21,904 nt of DNA from Acholeplasmataceae bacterium. GTDB taxonomy: Bacteria > Bacillota_I > Bacilli_A > ML615J-28 > CAG-698. How positions within the stretch are numbered: the first letter of the stretch is position 1; every line of letters starts with the position of its first letter. The stretch spans positions 1 to 21,904 of the forward strand of contig DUUA01000087.1 of the NCBI GenBank assembly GCA_012841765.1. Reading direction: 5' to 3'. Below are positions 8,084 through 15,598 of the stretch, in pieces. The translations under genes were made by a program, and so were the position numbers. A model generated the notes under the pieces. It was not told the origin of the DNA and ran no database searches. It saw only the letters and a list, made by a program, of their open reading frames with translations.

Positions 8084-9016
8084 TTACAAATCATCCAAAT
8101 CGTTATTTTCTTTAATTTCATAAGTTTTATAAGATTTAAACCTAAAAAATGCATATATCCCGATTAATAAAACTGCAACAAGTTCTATACCAATTAAATA
8201 TATTTTTAAAAGAAGATATGTAACAGTTAAATTTGTAGCATTTATGCTAATTAACACAGTTATAAATGAAGCAATTAATAATATAATCATCAAAATTATT
8301 CCACAAAGAAAATATTTTTTAAAATATTCTTTCCAGTCATCTATAAAAACAACACTTTTATTTGTACTAACTTTTTCTTTTTGACGTTTACTTAATTTTA
8401 ATTCATCTCCAGTAAAACTATGGATTAAAAACGAAAGTCTTTTATACACAGTATAAGTAATAACATTAACAACAACAGAAATCATAGTGTTAAAAGGAAT
8501 AACAGCCCATAGTATATATTTACTCATATAATTGGTTTCATTAACTCCTGGGATAATTTTTAGAGTACTAACAAAAGCAGTTATATTTCCATTAAAAAAC
8601 ATTTTAATATAAGCAGGTATTAAAATAAACATATTAGCAACCATACTTGATGCTATCCAGAATAATGTGCTAACAATAAGGGCCATAGCAGCACCTTTTT
8701 TTGATTTATTGTGTTTATAGATTATTGCTGCAGGAATCACAGAAGCAAATCCAATAATAAGATCGGCTATTTCACCTACGAAAATAGTATCTGACAGTGG
8801 TAATTTAATTAAAAACCTAATTACTACAATAACAGCTCCAGCTATTGGCCCTAAAGTAAATCCACCAATTAGAATTGGTAAATTAGAAAAGTTAACTTTT
8901 AAAAAACCCGGAAATAAAAACGGAATTGGAAAATTAATATAATATAACCCAAACGATACAGCAGCTAAAATTGCTATTAAAGACATTTTTTTAATAAATT
9001 TTGATTGTTTATTCAT
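8084..9016 (-). CDS. ribU: Riboflavin ECF transporter S-component RibU, with C-terminal membrane extension
   Basis: 310-residue membrane protein. Residues 1 to about 200 match the RibU type of ECF substrate-binding subunit (MSLIAILAAVSFGLYYI, PFLFPGFLKVNFSNLPILIGGFTLGPIAGA). It binds riboflavin and works with a shared EcfAA'T module that is not in this window. The assignment is strongly supported by the FMN riboswitch directly upstream. Typical RibU proteins are about 190-200 residues. Here about 110 more residues follow: a charged linker (about 203-230) and two further hydrophobic segments (about 236-259 and 268-292), with a polar acidic tail. The ATG at 9016 was chosen because GGAGGA lies 5 bases upstream. 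An in-frame ATG 17 codons earlier sits inside the terminator leader and would give an implausible N-terminus. Confidence 0.92.
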   Translation of the reverse strand: MNKQSKFIKKMSLIAILAAVSFGLYYINFPIPFLFPGFLKVNFSNLPILIGGFTLGPIAGAVIVVIRFLIKLPLSDTIFVGEIADLIIGFASVIPAAIIYKHNKSKKGAAMALIVSTLFWIASSMVANMFILIPAYIKMFFNGNITAFVSTLKIIPGVNETNYMSKYILWAVIPFNTMISVVVNVITYTVYKRLSFLIHSFTGDELKLSKRQKEKVSTNKSVVFIDDWKEYFKKYFLCGIILMIILLIASFITVLISINATNLTVTYLLLKIYLIGIELVAVLLIGIYAFFRFKSYKTYEIKENNDLDDL

Positions 9017-9026
9017 CTTTTCCTCC

Positions 9027-9055
9027 AAAAAAAACTCATGAAATAACTTCACGAG
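9027..9055 (-). terminator. Riboswitch-linked terminator ahead of ribU
   Basis: Between aptamer and gene, on the minus strand, an 8-bp stem (CTCGTGAA pairing with TTCATGAG, one G-U pair) is followed directly by eight T and then by the ribU Shine-Dalgarno. This is the expected expression platform for transcriptional attenuation: FMN binding should favour this hairpin and switch ribU off. Confidence 0.8.
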
Positions 9056-9082
9056 CAAAAAGACCATTCAATATGAATGTTT

Positions 9083-9191
9083 ATTCTTCTTTCATCTAGA
9101 CTATACTATCGGTATTGGAATTAAACCAATTCATGCATTTCTGCTCGCGGACTTTACTGCCGGTTGGGAATTACACCCTGCCCTGAAGATA
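9083..9191 (-). promoter_or_regulatory. FMN riboswitch (RFN element)
   Basis: Read on the minus strand, the leader shows the conserved RFN blocks in order. These are ATCTTCAGGGCAGGGTG, then AATTCCCAACCGGCAGTA and AGTCCGCGAGC, then a variable arm containing ATTGGT...AATTCCAATACCGA, then TAGTCTAGATGAAAGAAGA. The outer P1 stem pairs TCTTC (near 9190) with GAAGA (near 9085). It senses FMN and controls ribU through the adjacent terminator. A further small hairpin, CATTCA with TGAATG at 9065-9079, lies between aptamer and terminator. Confidence 0.95.
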
Positions 9192-9210
9192 TTTATTTTC
9201 TATAATTTAT

Positions 9211-9239
9211 ATTGTAAACTTATTGAGTAAATATGTCAA
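9211..9239 (-). promoter_or_regulatory. Promoter of the riboswitch-ribU unit
   Basis: Minus-strand -35 TTGACA (9234-9239, perfect), 17-bp spacer and -10 TACAAT (9211-9216). It starts 5 bases after the miaB stop codon, so ribU has its own start although it follows miaB in the same direction. The expected transcript start near 9204 lies about 13 bases before the aptamer. Confidence 0.87.
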
Positions 9240-9244
9240 TAAAA

Positions 9245-10681
9245 CTATTTAATAATAGTTCCTCGTAAATGCCAAGTATATGCTTTATCTATGTAGACAT
9301 TAACAATTTTTCCAATTAATGAATCATCACCTTCAAAATTAACTAATTTATTATGTTCAGAATATCCACTCATCATTTCATCATTTTTTGCACTTTTACC
9401 ATCAACTAACACTTTTACCACTTCGCCTTCAAAGCGCAAATTTCCCTTTAAAAAACCTTCGTTTACTAATTTATTTAATTTTTGTAATCTCTCTTTTTTT
9501 ACTTCATCTGATGTATCATCTTCATATTTTGCTGCTGGAGTTCCTTCTCGCTTAGAATATATAAAAGTATAAGCACCTTCAAATCCAACTTCTTTAACTA
9601 ATTCCAAAGTTTTTAAATAATCTTCTTCTGTCTCACTAGGAAAACCAACAATAATATCTGTAGTAATAGCAATATCTGGAACTGATTTTTTTAAAGCATT
9701 TATTAAAGCAATATAATCTTCTTTAGTATATTTTCTATTCATCTTTTTTAAGACGGCATTACTACCTGATTGAACTGGTAAATGTAAATGAGGCATAATG
9801 TTTCCTCTTTTACCCATTACTTCAATTGTAGCAATATCTAAATCTTTTGGGTGTGAAGTTGTAAACCTAATTCTATTGATAGCTACTTTTTGTAATTCTT
9901 TTAATAAATTAGAAAATGTATAACCTATATTTAAATCTTTACCATAAGAATTAACATTTTGTCCTAGTAAAGTAACTTCTTGATAACCATCTAAAGCTAA
10001 CTCTTTAACTTCTTTGATAATGTCGTCTGGATTTCTTGACCTTTCTTTTCCTCTAGTATAAGGAACAATACAATATGTACAAAACTCGTCGCAGCCATAG
10101 GTAATATTAACCCATGCTTTTTTATTATGGTCTCTCTTTACCGGTAAGTCTTCAACAATATCACCTTCATATGAATAAACTTCAAGAACTTTACCACGTT
10201 CTTCTTGTATTTCATATAAATACTCTGGCAATCTAAAAATATTATGAGTCCCAAAAACAAGATCAACTTCAGAATGCTTTTCTCTAATAGTTTTAATTGT
10301 TTTTTCTTCTTGAGGCATACAACCACAAATTCCAATCAAAAGATTTGGATTTGTTCTTTTTAAACTTTTTACTCTTCCAATCTCACCAAATACCCTCTCT
10401 TCAGCATTTTCTCTAATCGCACAAGTATTGAATAAAATTAGATCAGCATCATTATCTTCATAAACTTCTTGATATCCCATTGCTTCAAGTAAACCTGCAA
10501 TTCTTTCGCTATCTGCAAGATTTGCTTGGCAACCGTATGTTTTTAGTAAATATTTCTTGTCTTTACCTAAATTTAAATATTTAGGTTCTAGATGAAAATT
10601 AATAATTGCAGTATCTTTATGTATTCTCTTTCGTGCATCTTTTAAAGATGGTTCAAAAAAAGAACTATATTTTTTTTTCAT
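9245..10681 (-). CDS. miaB: tRNA-2-methylthio-N6-dimethylallyladenosine synthase MiaB
   Basis: 478-residue methylthiotransferase that adds the 2-methylthio group to i6A37 of tRNAs reading UNN codons, using two Fe4S4 clusters. The N-terminal UPF0004 domain has the three cluster cysteines at 51 (KTYGCQAN), 87 (FNTCAIRENA) and 121 (GCMPQ). The radical-SAM motif CDEFCTYC gives Cys 197, 201 and 204, followed by IVPYTRGKERSR, as in MiaB. A TRAM-type RNA-binding domain fills about 415-478. Length and motifs fit MiaB better than MtaB or RimO (GCxAQ-type contexts and an N-terminal extension of about 40 residues are common in Firmicutes MiaB). AGGAGAT precedes the ATG. The start overlaps the end of the upstream ECF gene by 17 bases, suggesting coupling. 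The stop is UAG. Confidence 0.96.
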   Translation of the reverse strand: MKKKYSSFFEPSLKDARKRIHKDTAIINFHLEPKYLNLGKDKKYLLKTYGCQANLADSERIAGLLEAMGYQEVYEDNDADLILFNTCAIRENAEERVFGEIGRVKSLKRTNPNLLIGICGCMPQEEKTIKTIREKHSEVDLVFGTHNIFRLPEYLYEIQEERGKVLEVYSYEGDIVEDLPVKRDHNKKAWVNITYGCDEFCTYCIVPYTRGKERSRNPDDIIKEVKELALDGYQEVTLLGQNVNSYGKDLNIGYTFSNLLKELQKVAINRIRFTTSHPKDLDIATIEVMGKRGNIMPHLHLPVQSGSNAVLKKMNRKYTKEDYIALINALKKSVPDIAITTDIIVGFPSETEEDYLKTLELVKEVGFEGAYTFIYSKREGTPAAKYEDDTSDEVKKERLQKLNKLVNEGFLKGNLRFEGEVVKVLVDGKSAKNDEMMSGYSEHNKLVNFEGDDSLIGKIVNVYIDKAYTWHLRGTIIK

Positions 10682-11219
10682 TTTTTATCTCCTCATTTGG
10701 TAATAACACTTTATTTAAATATAATATCAAAGCTGGAATTAATATAAGTTGTAACACTATCCCTGGAATAGCAGTAATTACTGTAGTAGTTATAAATGCA
10801 CTAAAAGTATAAACATTATTATTCATACTAAAATATACACTCATAACTAATCCAAAAATTAATCTCCCAATAATCATTGCTGAAAAAAGAGAAATATAAA
10901 TTTTACCAACTATTTGTTTAATAGGTAAAAATTGATATAAAAGCCCCGCAATTAATCCATAAGTAGCTAATTCAAAAGACATTGCTAAAGCTATAGGAAT
11001 TAAAGGTGGCATGGTAAAAATTAAACTTCTTAAAACTGGTGTAATCATTCCAGTAAGAAGACCATATTTCCAACCAAGTAAAAATCCACTTATAATAACT
11101 GGAATATGCATTGGTGAAAACATAGCAGCAATTTGTTGATTTATAAATACTGTTGGTAAAATTACACCAATAGCAATAAATAAACTTGTAAGTACTATTT
11201 TCTTAGTTTCATTTCTCAT
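10665..11219 (-). CDS. ECF transporter S-component, substrate unknown
   Basis: 184-residue, very hydrophobic protein with about six membrane segments. The start KKIVLTSLFIAIGVILP and the block MHIPVIISGFLLGWKYGLLTGMITPVLRSLIF are typical of ECF-family substrate-binding subunits. The SFELATYGLIAGLLY segment is shared with a common Firmicutes subgroup whose vitamin substrate I cannot name with confidence. It needs the general EcfAA'T energising module, not present here. The protein ends in a Lys/Glu-rich cytoplasmic tail. It is the first gene of a two-gene unit with miaB, overlapping it by 17 bases. It has its own promoter just upstream and a short leader of about 15 bases, so there is no room for a riboswitch that would reveal the ligand. 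The stop is UAG. Confidence 0.87.
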   Translation of the reverse strand: MRNETKKIVLTSLFIAIGVILPTVFINQQIAAMFSPMHIPVIISGFLLGWKYGLLTGMITPVLRSLIFTMPPLIPIALAMSFELATYGLIAGLLYQFLPIKQIVGKIYISLFSAMIIGRLIFGLVMSVYFSMNNNVYTFSAFITTTVITAIPGIVLQLILIPALILYLNKVLLPNEEIKNEKKI

Positions 11220-11240
11220 ATTTACCTCTGATATTTAGTA

Positions 11241-11269
11241 ATTTTACCATAAATCCTGATTATTTTCAA
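11241..11269 (-). promoter_or_regulatory. Promoter of the ECF S-component / miaB unit
   Basis: Minus-strand -35 TTGAAA (11264-11269), 17-bp spacer and -10 TAAAAT (11241-11246). The -10 ends 21 bases before the start codon. GAGGT close to the ATG is the ribosome-binding site. Confidence 0.7.
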
Positions 11270-11275
11270 TAATGA

Positions 11276-11304
11276 TTGCTCAGTATTAAATATTATGTTA
11301 ACAT
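11276..11304 (+). promoter_or_regulatory. Possible promoter of the kinase-like gene
   Basis: Plus-strand TTGCTC (11276-11281), 17 bp and TAACAT (11299-11304), each matching the consensus only in part. It ends 24 bases before the ATG at 11329, with AGGTGA at 11317-11322 as ribosome-binding site. It would sit back to back with the ECF/miaB promoter. Confidence 0.4.
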
Positions 11305-11328
11305 TTAATTAAGTGTAGGTGAACATTT

Positions 11329-12390
11329 ATGGAAAAAGAATTATTATATTTTTTTAAAAAATACCCTAAAAGTAAAATTGATGATTATGTAAGAACTATT
11401 TTACAAAGTGAATTTTTCAGAGAAAGAAAAATTCCTGATTCTGAAATATCTTATGATTATTTGCTTAGAGATTTACACAAAGCAAAAAAAAATCATGATA
11501 ATAATCAAGATTTATATGAATTTATTAGTAATGATTTAGTAAAAGTTAATTTATACACATACGATAAAATGGGTTTTAATTTAAAATATTTAAACAATTC
11601 TTTTGTTGATACTACAAATAACTATGAAGGTAGTTCTAAAGGTTTTAAAAGGAAGTTAAATACTTTAAATAAGTTAATTAAAGAAAGGAAAATAAACTTA
11701 CCTACTAAAGAAGCAAAAAAATATATTGAGCAATATATATCTGATGGTTATCCTTTAATTCATCATTCTAAAAAATTTGTTAAAACATATCATCCAGCAT
11801 ACAGATTAATTCATAAGCAATTTATTACCGATGAAATGCGTTTTATGAATATCAAGAATTTTGTTTTAAAACAAAAGTTTTCTAACAAAACAATTAAAAT
11901 AGCAATTGAAGGAAAGAGTGGATCCGGAAAATCAACTATTGCGATGCTTTTGCTTGAATCTTTTGATTCTACTGTAATCCATGTTGATGATTTCTTTTTA
12001 GATGATAAAATGAAAACTAAAGAAAGATTAGCAGAAATTGGTGGTAATATTAATTATGAAGCTTTGAAAGTAGTTTTAGAAAAAATTAACGTTAATGAAC
12101 CAATTACCTTTAATACTTATAATTGTAAAACAAAACAATATAAAGAAAAAACAATTGTTAAAGTTAATAACATAGTTTTTATAGAAGGTGTTTATTGTAT
12201 GCATCCAGAATTAATTAATTATTACGATGCAACAATATATTTAGATGTTGATGAACACATCCAAATAGAAAGATTAAAAGAGCGTGAAACGCCCCTTAAA
12301 TTTCAACAATATATTAATGAATGGATACCTTTAGAAAATATATATTTTGAAAAAGAGAATATACGTTATCGAGCAACTTTGACAGTTTAA
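11329..12390 (+). CDS. Uridine-kinase-like P-loop protein with unassigned N-terminal half
   Basis: 353 residues. The C-terminal half (about 188-353) is a P-loop NTPase of the uridine kinase / phosphoribulokinase group. It has Walker A GKSGSGKST at 195-203, an acidic pair in HVDDFFLDD (Asp 220/221) where uridine kinases bind substrate and Mg, IEGVYCMHPEL at 285-295 (second acidic strand, equivalent to EGI in uridine kinases) and a lid-like ERLKERE at 314-320. The N-terminal half (1-187) is Lys/Asn-rich and mostly helical; I do not recognise it. It includes the striking stretch IHHSKKFVKTYHPAYRL at 144-160. The true substrate is unknown, and calling it uridine kinase (udk) would overstate the evidence because canonical Udk is about 210 residues without this domain. 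It is a single plus-strand gene whose stop overlaps the stop of the convergent acetyltransferase. Confidence 0.8.
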   Translation: MEKELLYFFKKYPKSKIDDYVRTILQSEFFRERKIPDSEISYDYLLRDLHKAKKNHDNNQDLYEFISNDLVKVNLYTYDKMGFNLKYLNNSFVDTTNNYEGSSKGFKRKLNTLNKLIKERKINLPTKEAKKYIEQYISDGYPLIHHSKKFVKTYHPAYRLIHKQFITDEMRFMNIKNFVLKQKFSNKTIKIAIEGKSGSGKSTIAMLLLESFDSTVIHVDDFFLDDKMKTKERLAEIGGNINYEALKVVLEKINVNEPITFNTYNCKTKQYKEKTIVKVNNIVFIEGVYCMHPELINYYDATIYLDVDEHIQIERLKERETPLKFQQYINEWIPLENIYFEKENIRYRATLTV

Positions 12391-12959
12391 AACCAACTTT
12401 CTTCTCTAATTCTATTATAATATTCATCATCTATAATTGCATAAGCTATATCATCATGAATAGAGCCATCATATAATTGATAGGCTTTTTTTCTTGTTCC
12501 TTCAAAAGTTAATCCTAACTTTTCACAAACTCTTTTTGACCTGATGTTTTCAACAAATGTGTAACATTCGATTCTTTTTAGTCTTAAAACATCAAAACCA
12601 TAAGCTATTAAATATTTTGATGCTTCAACAACAAAACCATTTCCCCAATATGCAGGATTAAGTGCATACCCTAATTCAGCTTTATGGCCTTTAACATATG
12701 TATGAAGTTCGATAGTGCCAATCATTTTATTGTTTTCTTTTAAAACAATTGCATAAACTCCTAATTGACCAAAATGCCTCTTATCATTAAACAATCTAAT
12801 AATCGCTTTAGATTCAGCAATACTTTGGTGAAAACTCCAACCAGCATTTTCTCCAACAATTTTTTGTTTTGAATACTCATATAAATCTTGAGCATCACTA
12901 TTTTGTATTTGTCTTAATATTAAACGTTCTGTTTCTATATTTGGTAATTCTTTTTCCAT
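12387..12959 (-). CDS. GNAT-family N-acetyltransferase, RimJ/RimL-like
   Basis: 190-residue acetyl-CoA-dependent acetyltransferase of the RimJ/RimL (Acetyltransf_3) type. The start IETERLILRQIQNSDAQDLYEY is characteristic of this group. The acetyl-CoA loop is in ELGYALNPAYWGNGFVVEA (about 95-113, W105-G-N-G), and the final helix has TFVENIRSKRVCEKLGLTFEGTRK (about 134-157). Proteins of this group acetylate ribosomal-protein N-termini, small amines or antibiotics, and the target here cannot be told. It follows ymdB by 7 bases, with TAGGA as ribosome-binding site, so it is probably on the ymdB transcript. Its stop shares TTAA with the opposite kinase gene, and no hairpin terminator is seen. Confidence 0.9.
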   Translation of the reverse strand: MEKELPNIETERLILRQIQNSDAQDLYEYSKQKIVGENAGWSFHQSIAESKAIIRLFNDKRHFGQLGVYAIVLKENNKMIGTIELHTYVKGHKAELGYALNPAYWGNGFVVEASKYLIAYGFDVLRLKRIECYTFVENIRSKRVCEKLGLTFEGTRKKAYQLYDGSIHDDIAYAIIDDEYYNRIREESWF

Positions 12960-12966
12960 AGTAATC

Positions 12967-13746
12967 CTACTCTATAATATTAATTATTCTTATACTTTGA
13001 CTTTTAAAAGTCTTATCATCAAGTTCAACGACGATTGCACAAAATTGAGATTTCCCTTTATCTTCAGGCTCAAAAGCTTTTGATGATTTTTTTAAATAAC
13101 GATCAATAATAATCCCTTTTTCAACTCCAATTACTCCATCTCTGGCACCAGTCATGCCAACATCTGTAATGTACGCTGTTCCTTTAGGGAGAATTCTTGC
13201 ATCATTAGTTTGAACATGAGTATGGGTACCATAAATTATTTGCATTTTCCCATCAAAACAATGACCAAAAGCTATTTTTTCACTTGTTGCTTCTGCATGA
13301 AAATCGCATATAAAGATATCACTTTCAATGTTATCTAACAATTCTTGAGTTTTTTCAAAAGGATCTTGGTCATTAGGGTTGTTCATAAAGACTTTTCCCA
13401 TTAATTGCATTACTGTGATTTTAATACCATTATAATTTTTAGTTGTATAACCTACCCCAGGTAAATCATCAGCAAAATTAGCAGGCCTTACAATTGTTTT
13501 AGACTCATCAATATAGTTATAGATGTTTCTATTACTATAAGTATGATTTCCCATTGTAATTACATTAACACCCAGTTCCATAAACCATTTGTAATGTTTT
13601 TCATTAAGACCTTTCCCATGAGATGCATTTTCTCCATTAACAATAACAAAATTAATATTTTCATCTCTTTTTAATTTTTTAAAATTTCTTTCAAAAGATT
13701 CTCTCCCCATTTTAGAAAAGATATCTCCAACAATAAGAATTTTCAT
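12967..13746 (-). CDS. ymdB: YmdB-family metallophosphodiesterase (2',3'-cyclic nucleotide / RNA-decay regulator)
   Basis: 259-residue calcineurin-like phosphoesterase. Starting at MKILIVGDIF, the expected two-metal residues fall at Asp8, Glu39, Asn40, Asn67, His68 (MGNHTY), His150 (CDFHAEA), His175 and His177 (GTHTHVQT). This matches the known family spacing and supports this start over an ATG four codons upstream. GGAG lies 6 bases before the chosen ATG, and a minus-strand TATAAT at 13773-13778 would start the transcript close to this site. In Bacillus YmdB hydrolyses cyclic nucleotides, affects biofilm and motility choice and is genetically linked to RNase Y. The same adjacency to rny is present here. 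The stop is UAG. Confidence 0.92.
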   Translation of the reverse strand: MKILIVGDIFSKMGRESFERNFKKLKRDENINFVIVNGENASHGKGLNEKHYKWFMELGVNVITMGNHTYSNRNIYNYIDESKTIVRPANFADDLPGVGYTTKNYNGIKITVMQLMGKVFMNNPNDQDPFEKTQELLDNIESDIFICDFHAEATSEKIAFGHCFDGKMQIIYGTHTHVQTNDARILPKGTAYITDVGMTGARDGVIGVEKGIIIDRYLKKSSKAFEPEDKGKSQFCAIVVELDDKTFKSQSIRIINIIE

Positions 13747-13783
13747 TTTTAACTCCATTTCTAGTTTCCTAATTATAGCATAA

Positions 13784-13818
13784 AAAAAAGAGTTTTTAAA
13801 CTCTTTAAACTCTTTTTT
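13784..13818 (-). terminator. Terminator of rny
   Basis: On the minus strand an AAAGAGTTT arm, a loop containing a second AAAGAGTTT copy, and AAACTCTTT are followed by an eight-T run (plus-strand A at 13782-13789). The 5' arm begins within the rny stop codon. The stem is AU-rich, so strength is moderate. The ymdB promoter region follows at once. Confidence 0.75.
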
Positions 13819-15433
13819 ATTTTGCGACTTCGCTTACCCTTGTTTCTCTAATAATTGTTACTTTAATTGTTCCTGGATAAGTAAGTGAATTTTCTATTTT
13901 AGTTTTTATATCTCGAGCTAACTTATGAGATTGAGCATCATTAATTTCCTCAGGTTTTACTAGCACTCTAATTTCTCTTCCTGCTTGTAATGCGTAAGTT
14001 TTATCAACACCTTTAAATTCATTACATAACTCTTCAAGTTGTGTAAGTCTTTTAATATATGTTTCTAATGATTCTCTTCTTGCTCCTGGTCTTGCAGCTG
14101 ATAATGTATCTGCAGCAGCAACTAACTGGGCAATGATTGTTGTAGCTTCTTTATCGCCATGATGCGATGCAATTGCATCTAATACTTCTGGCTTTTCGCG
14201 ATATCTTGTAGCTATTTGAATTCCTATATCAATATGGCTACCTTCCATTTCAGCATCAATAGCTTTTCCAATATCATGAAATAATCCCGCTCTTCTTGCT
14301 AAAATTTCATTTTCACCAATTTCTGCTGCTAATTTCCCTGATAAGAAAGCAACTTCAATTGAATGTGCTAAAGCATTTTGTCCATAACTTGTTCTAAATT
14401 TTAATCTTCCTAAAATTTTGATAAGTTCTGGATGAACTTTGCCGATCCCTGTATCAAATACTGCTTTTTCTCCAGCTTCTTTTAACTCGCTATCCATCTC
14501 TTTTTGAAATTTACTAACTAGTTCCTCTACTCTTGCTGGTTGAATTCTACCATCTGATACTAAAGCTTCTAAAGTTCGTCTAGCGATTTCTCTTCTTATA
14601 GGATCAAAAGATGAAACCACTACTGCTTCTGGTGTGTCATCAATAATTAAGTCAACACCTGTAGAAGCTTCTATAGCTCTTATATTTCTTCCTTCTCGGC
14701 CAATAATTCGACCTTTCATTTCATCATTCGGTAATACAACTACCGATACTGTTTTTTCTGCAACAATGTCGCTTGCATAAGTTTGAATAACAGTTGCCAA
14801 TAATTCTTTTGCTCTTTTATCGACTTCTGATTTAGCTTTTTCTTCACCTTCTCTAATGATATTCGATATCTCCGTTGTCATATCATCTTCTACACGTGCA
14901 ATAATAATTTCTTTTGCTTGTTCTACAGTTAATCCAGAAATCTCTAATAGTTTAAAGTTTTGTTCCTGAATTATTTCTTCCATCTTGCTAGTTTGTTTCT
15001 CAAGATTCAATTTTTGTTGTTCAATTTTCAATTCCTTTTGATTTAAAGATTCTTCACGATGACTAAGATTATCAGAACGGCGATCAATACGTTCTTCACG
15101 CTGAGTGATCTTGTTTTCCATTTCATTAATAGTCTGTTTTCTCTCTTTAATTTCTTTTTCGGTTTCTTGTTTTAATTGACGAGTTTCTTTGTCAAAATCT
15201 TGTTTTAAACGATGAATTTCTTGCTTTGCCTCTAAAACCATCATCTTTTTTTGTTCATCAGAAGCTTTTTTTGCTTCTTCAATGATGGTTTCAGCAGATT
15301 TACCGGCTCTTATTAATCTGGAGCGAATAATAAATAACCCGACTGCTAATCCGCCGCCCAATAGCAAAATGGATCCTAGAACAATAAGAATAATACCAAC
15401 AGCACCTAGTGCTTGGAAATTTCCTAAGTTCAT
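13817..15433 (-). CDS. rny: Ribonuclease Y
   Basis: 538-residue membrane-anchored endoribonuclease that starts mRNA decay in Firmicutes. One N-terminal membrane helix (about 10-36) is followed by a long Glu/Lys/Gln-rich coiled coil (about 45-200). A KH domain carries [12 protein letters not shown] (241-252) and an HD domain carries the metal pair His386-Asp387 in GLFHDIGKA, with HHGD downstream (424-427). A C-terminal domain ends the protein. Length fits the family (about 520). The start was set at 15433 because GGAGG lies 6 bases upstream; an ATG four codons earlier overlaps that site. It has its own strong promoter and lies between recA and ymdB, the usual Firmicutes order. Confidence 0.97.
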   Translation of the reverse strand: MNLGNFQALGAVGIILIVLGSILLLGGGLAVGLFIIRSRLIRAGKSAETIIEEAKKASDEQKKMMVLEAKQEIHRLKQDFDKETRQLKQETEKEIKERKQTINEMENKITQREERIDRRSDNLSHREESLNQKELKIEQQKLNLEKQTSKMEEIIQEQNFKLLEISGLTVEQAKEIIIARVEDDMTTEISNIIREGEEKAKSEVDKRAKELLATVIQTYASDIVAEKTVSVVVLPNDEMKGRIIGREGRNIRAIEASTGVDLIIDDTPEAVVVSSFDPIRREIARRTLEALVSDGRIQPARVEELVSKFQKEMDSELKEAGEKAVFDTGIGKVHPELIKILGRLKFRTSYGQNALAHSIEVAFLSGKLAAEIGENEILARRAGLFHDIGKAIDAEMEGSHIDIGIQIATRYREKPEVLDAIASHHGDKEATTIIAQLVAAADTLSAARPGARRESLETYIKRLTQLEELCNEFKGVDKTYALQAGREIRVLVKPEEINDAQSHKLARDIKTKIENSLTYPGTIKVTIIRETRVSEVAK

Positions 15434-15497
15434 CTTTTCCTCCATTTATTTTATTAGATCTATATTAAATATTTTATAATATTCTTTTATAAATTAA

Positions 15498-15526
15498 ATT
15501 ATACTACATTTTTACTCTCTAGTCAA
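15498..15526 (-). promoter_or_regulatory. Promoter of rny
   Basis: Minus-strand -35 TTGACT (15521-15526), 17-bp spacer and perfect -10 TATAAT (15498-15503). The leader to the start codon is about 55-60 bases and A/T-rich, with no clear structure. Confidence 0.88.
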
Positions 15527-15570
15527 ACCTTTAGTTTTTTATTTAGACCGCTCAAGTATGTTTAAATATC

Positions 15571-15598
15571 AAAAAAAAGAAAGTTTTAACTTTCTTTT
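15571..15598 (-). terminator. Terminator of recA, overlapping its stop codon
   Basis: On the minus strand an arm AAAAGAAAGTT lies inside the last recA codons and pairs, across a three-base loop AAA that includes part of the UAA, with ACTTTCTTTT. A run of eight T follows (plus-strand A at 15571-15578). Confidence 0.85.

Noticed and set aside
9017..9067. Longer ribU start, 17 codons upstream
   Set aside because: The extra codons lie in the riboswitch terminator and the Shine-Dalgarno, and the encoded N-terminus precedes the standard ECF start.
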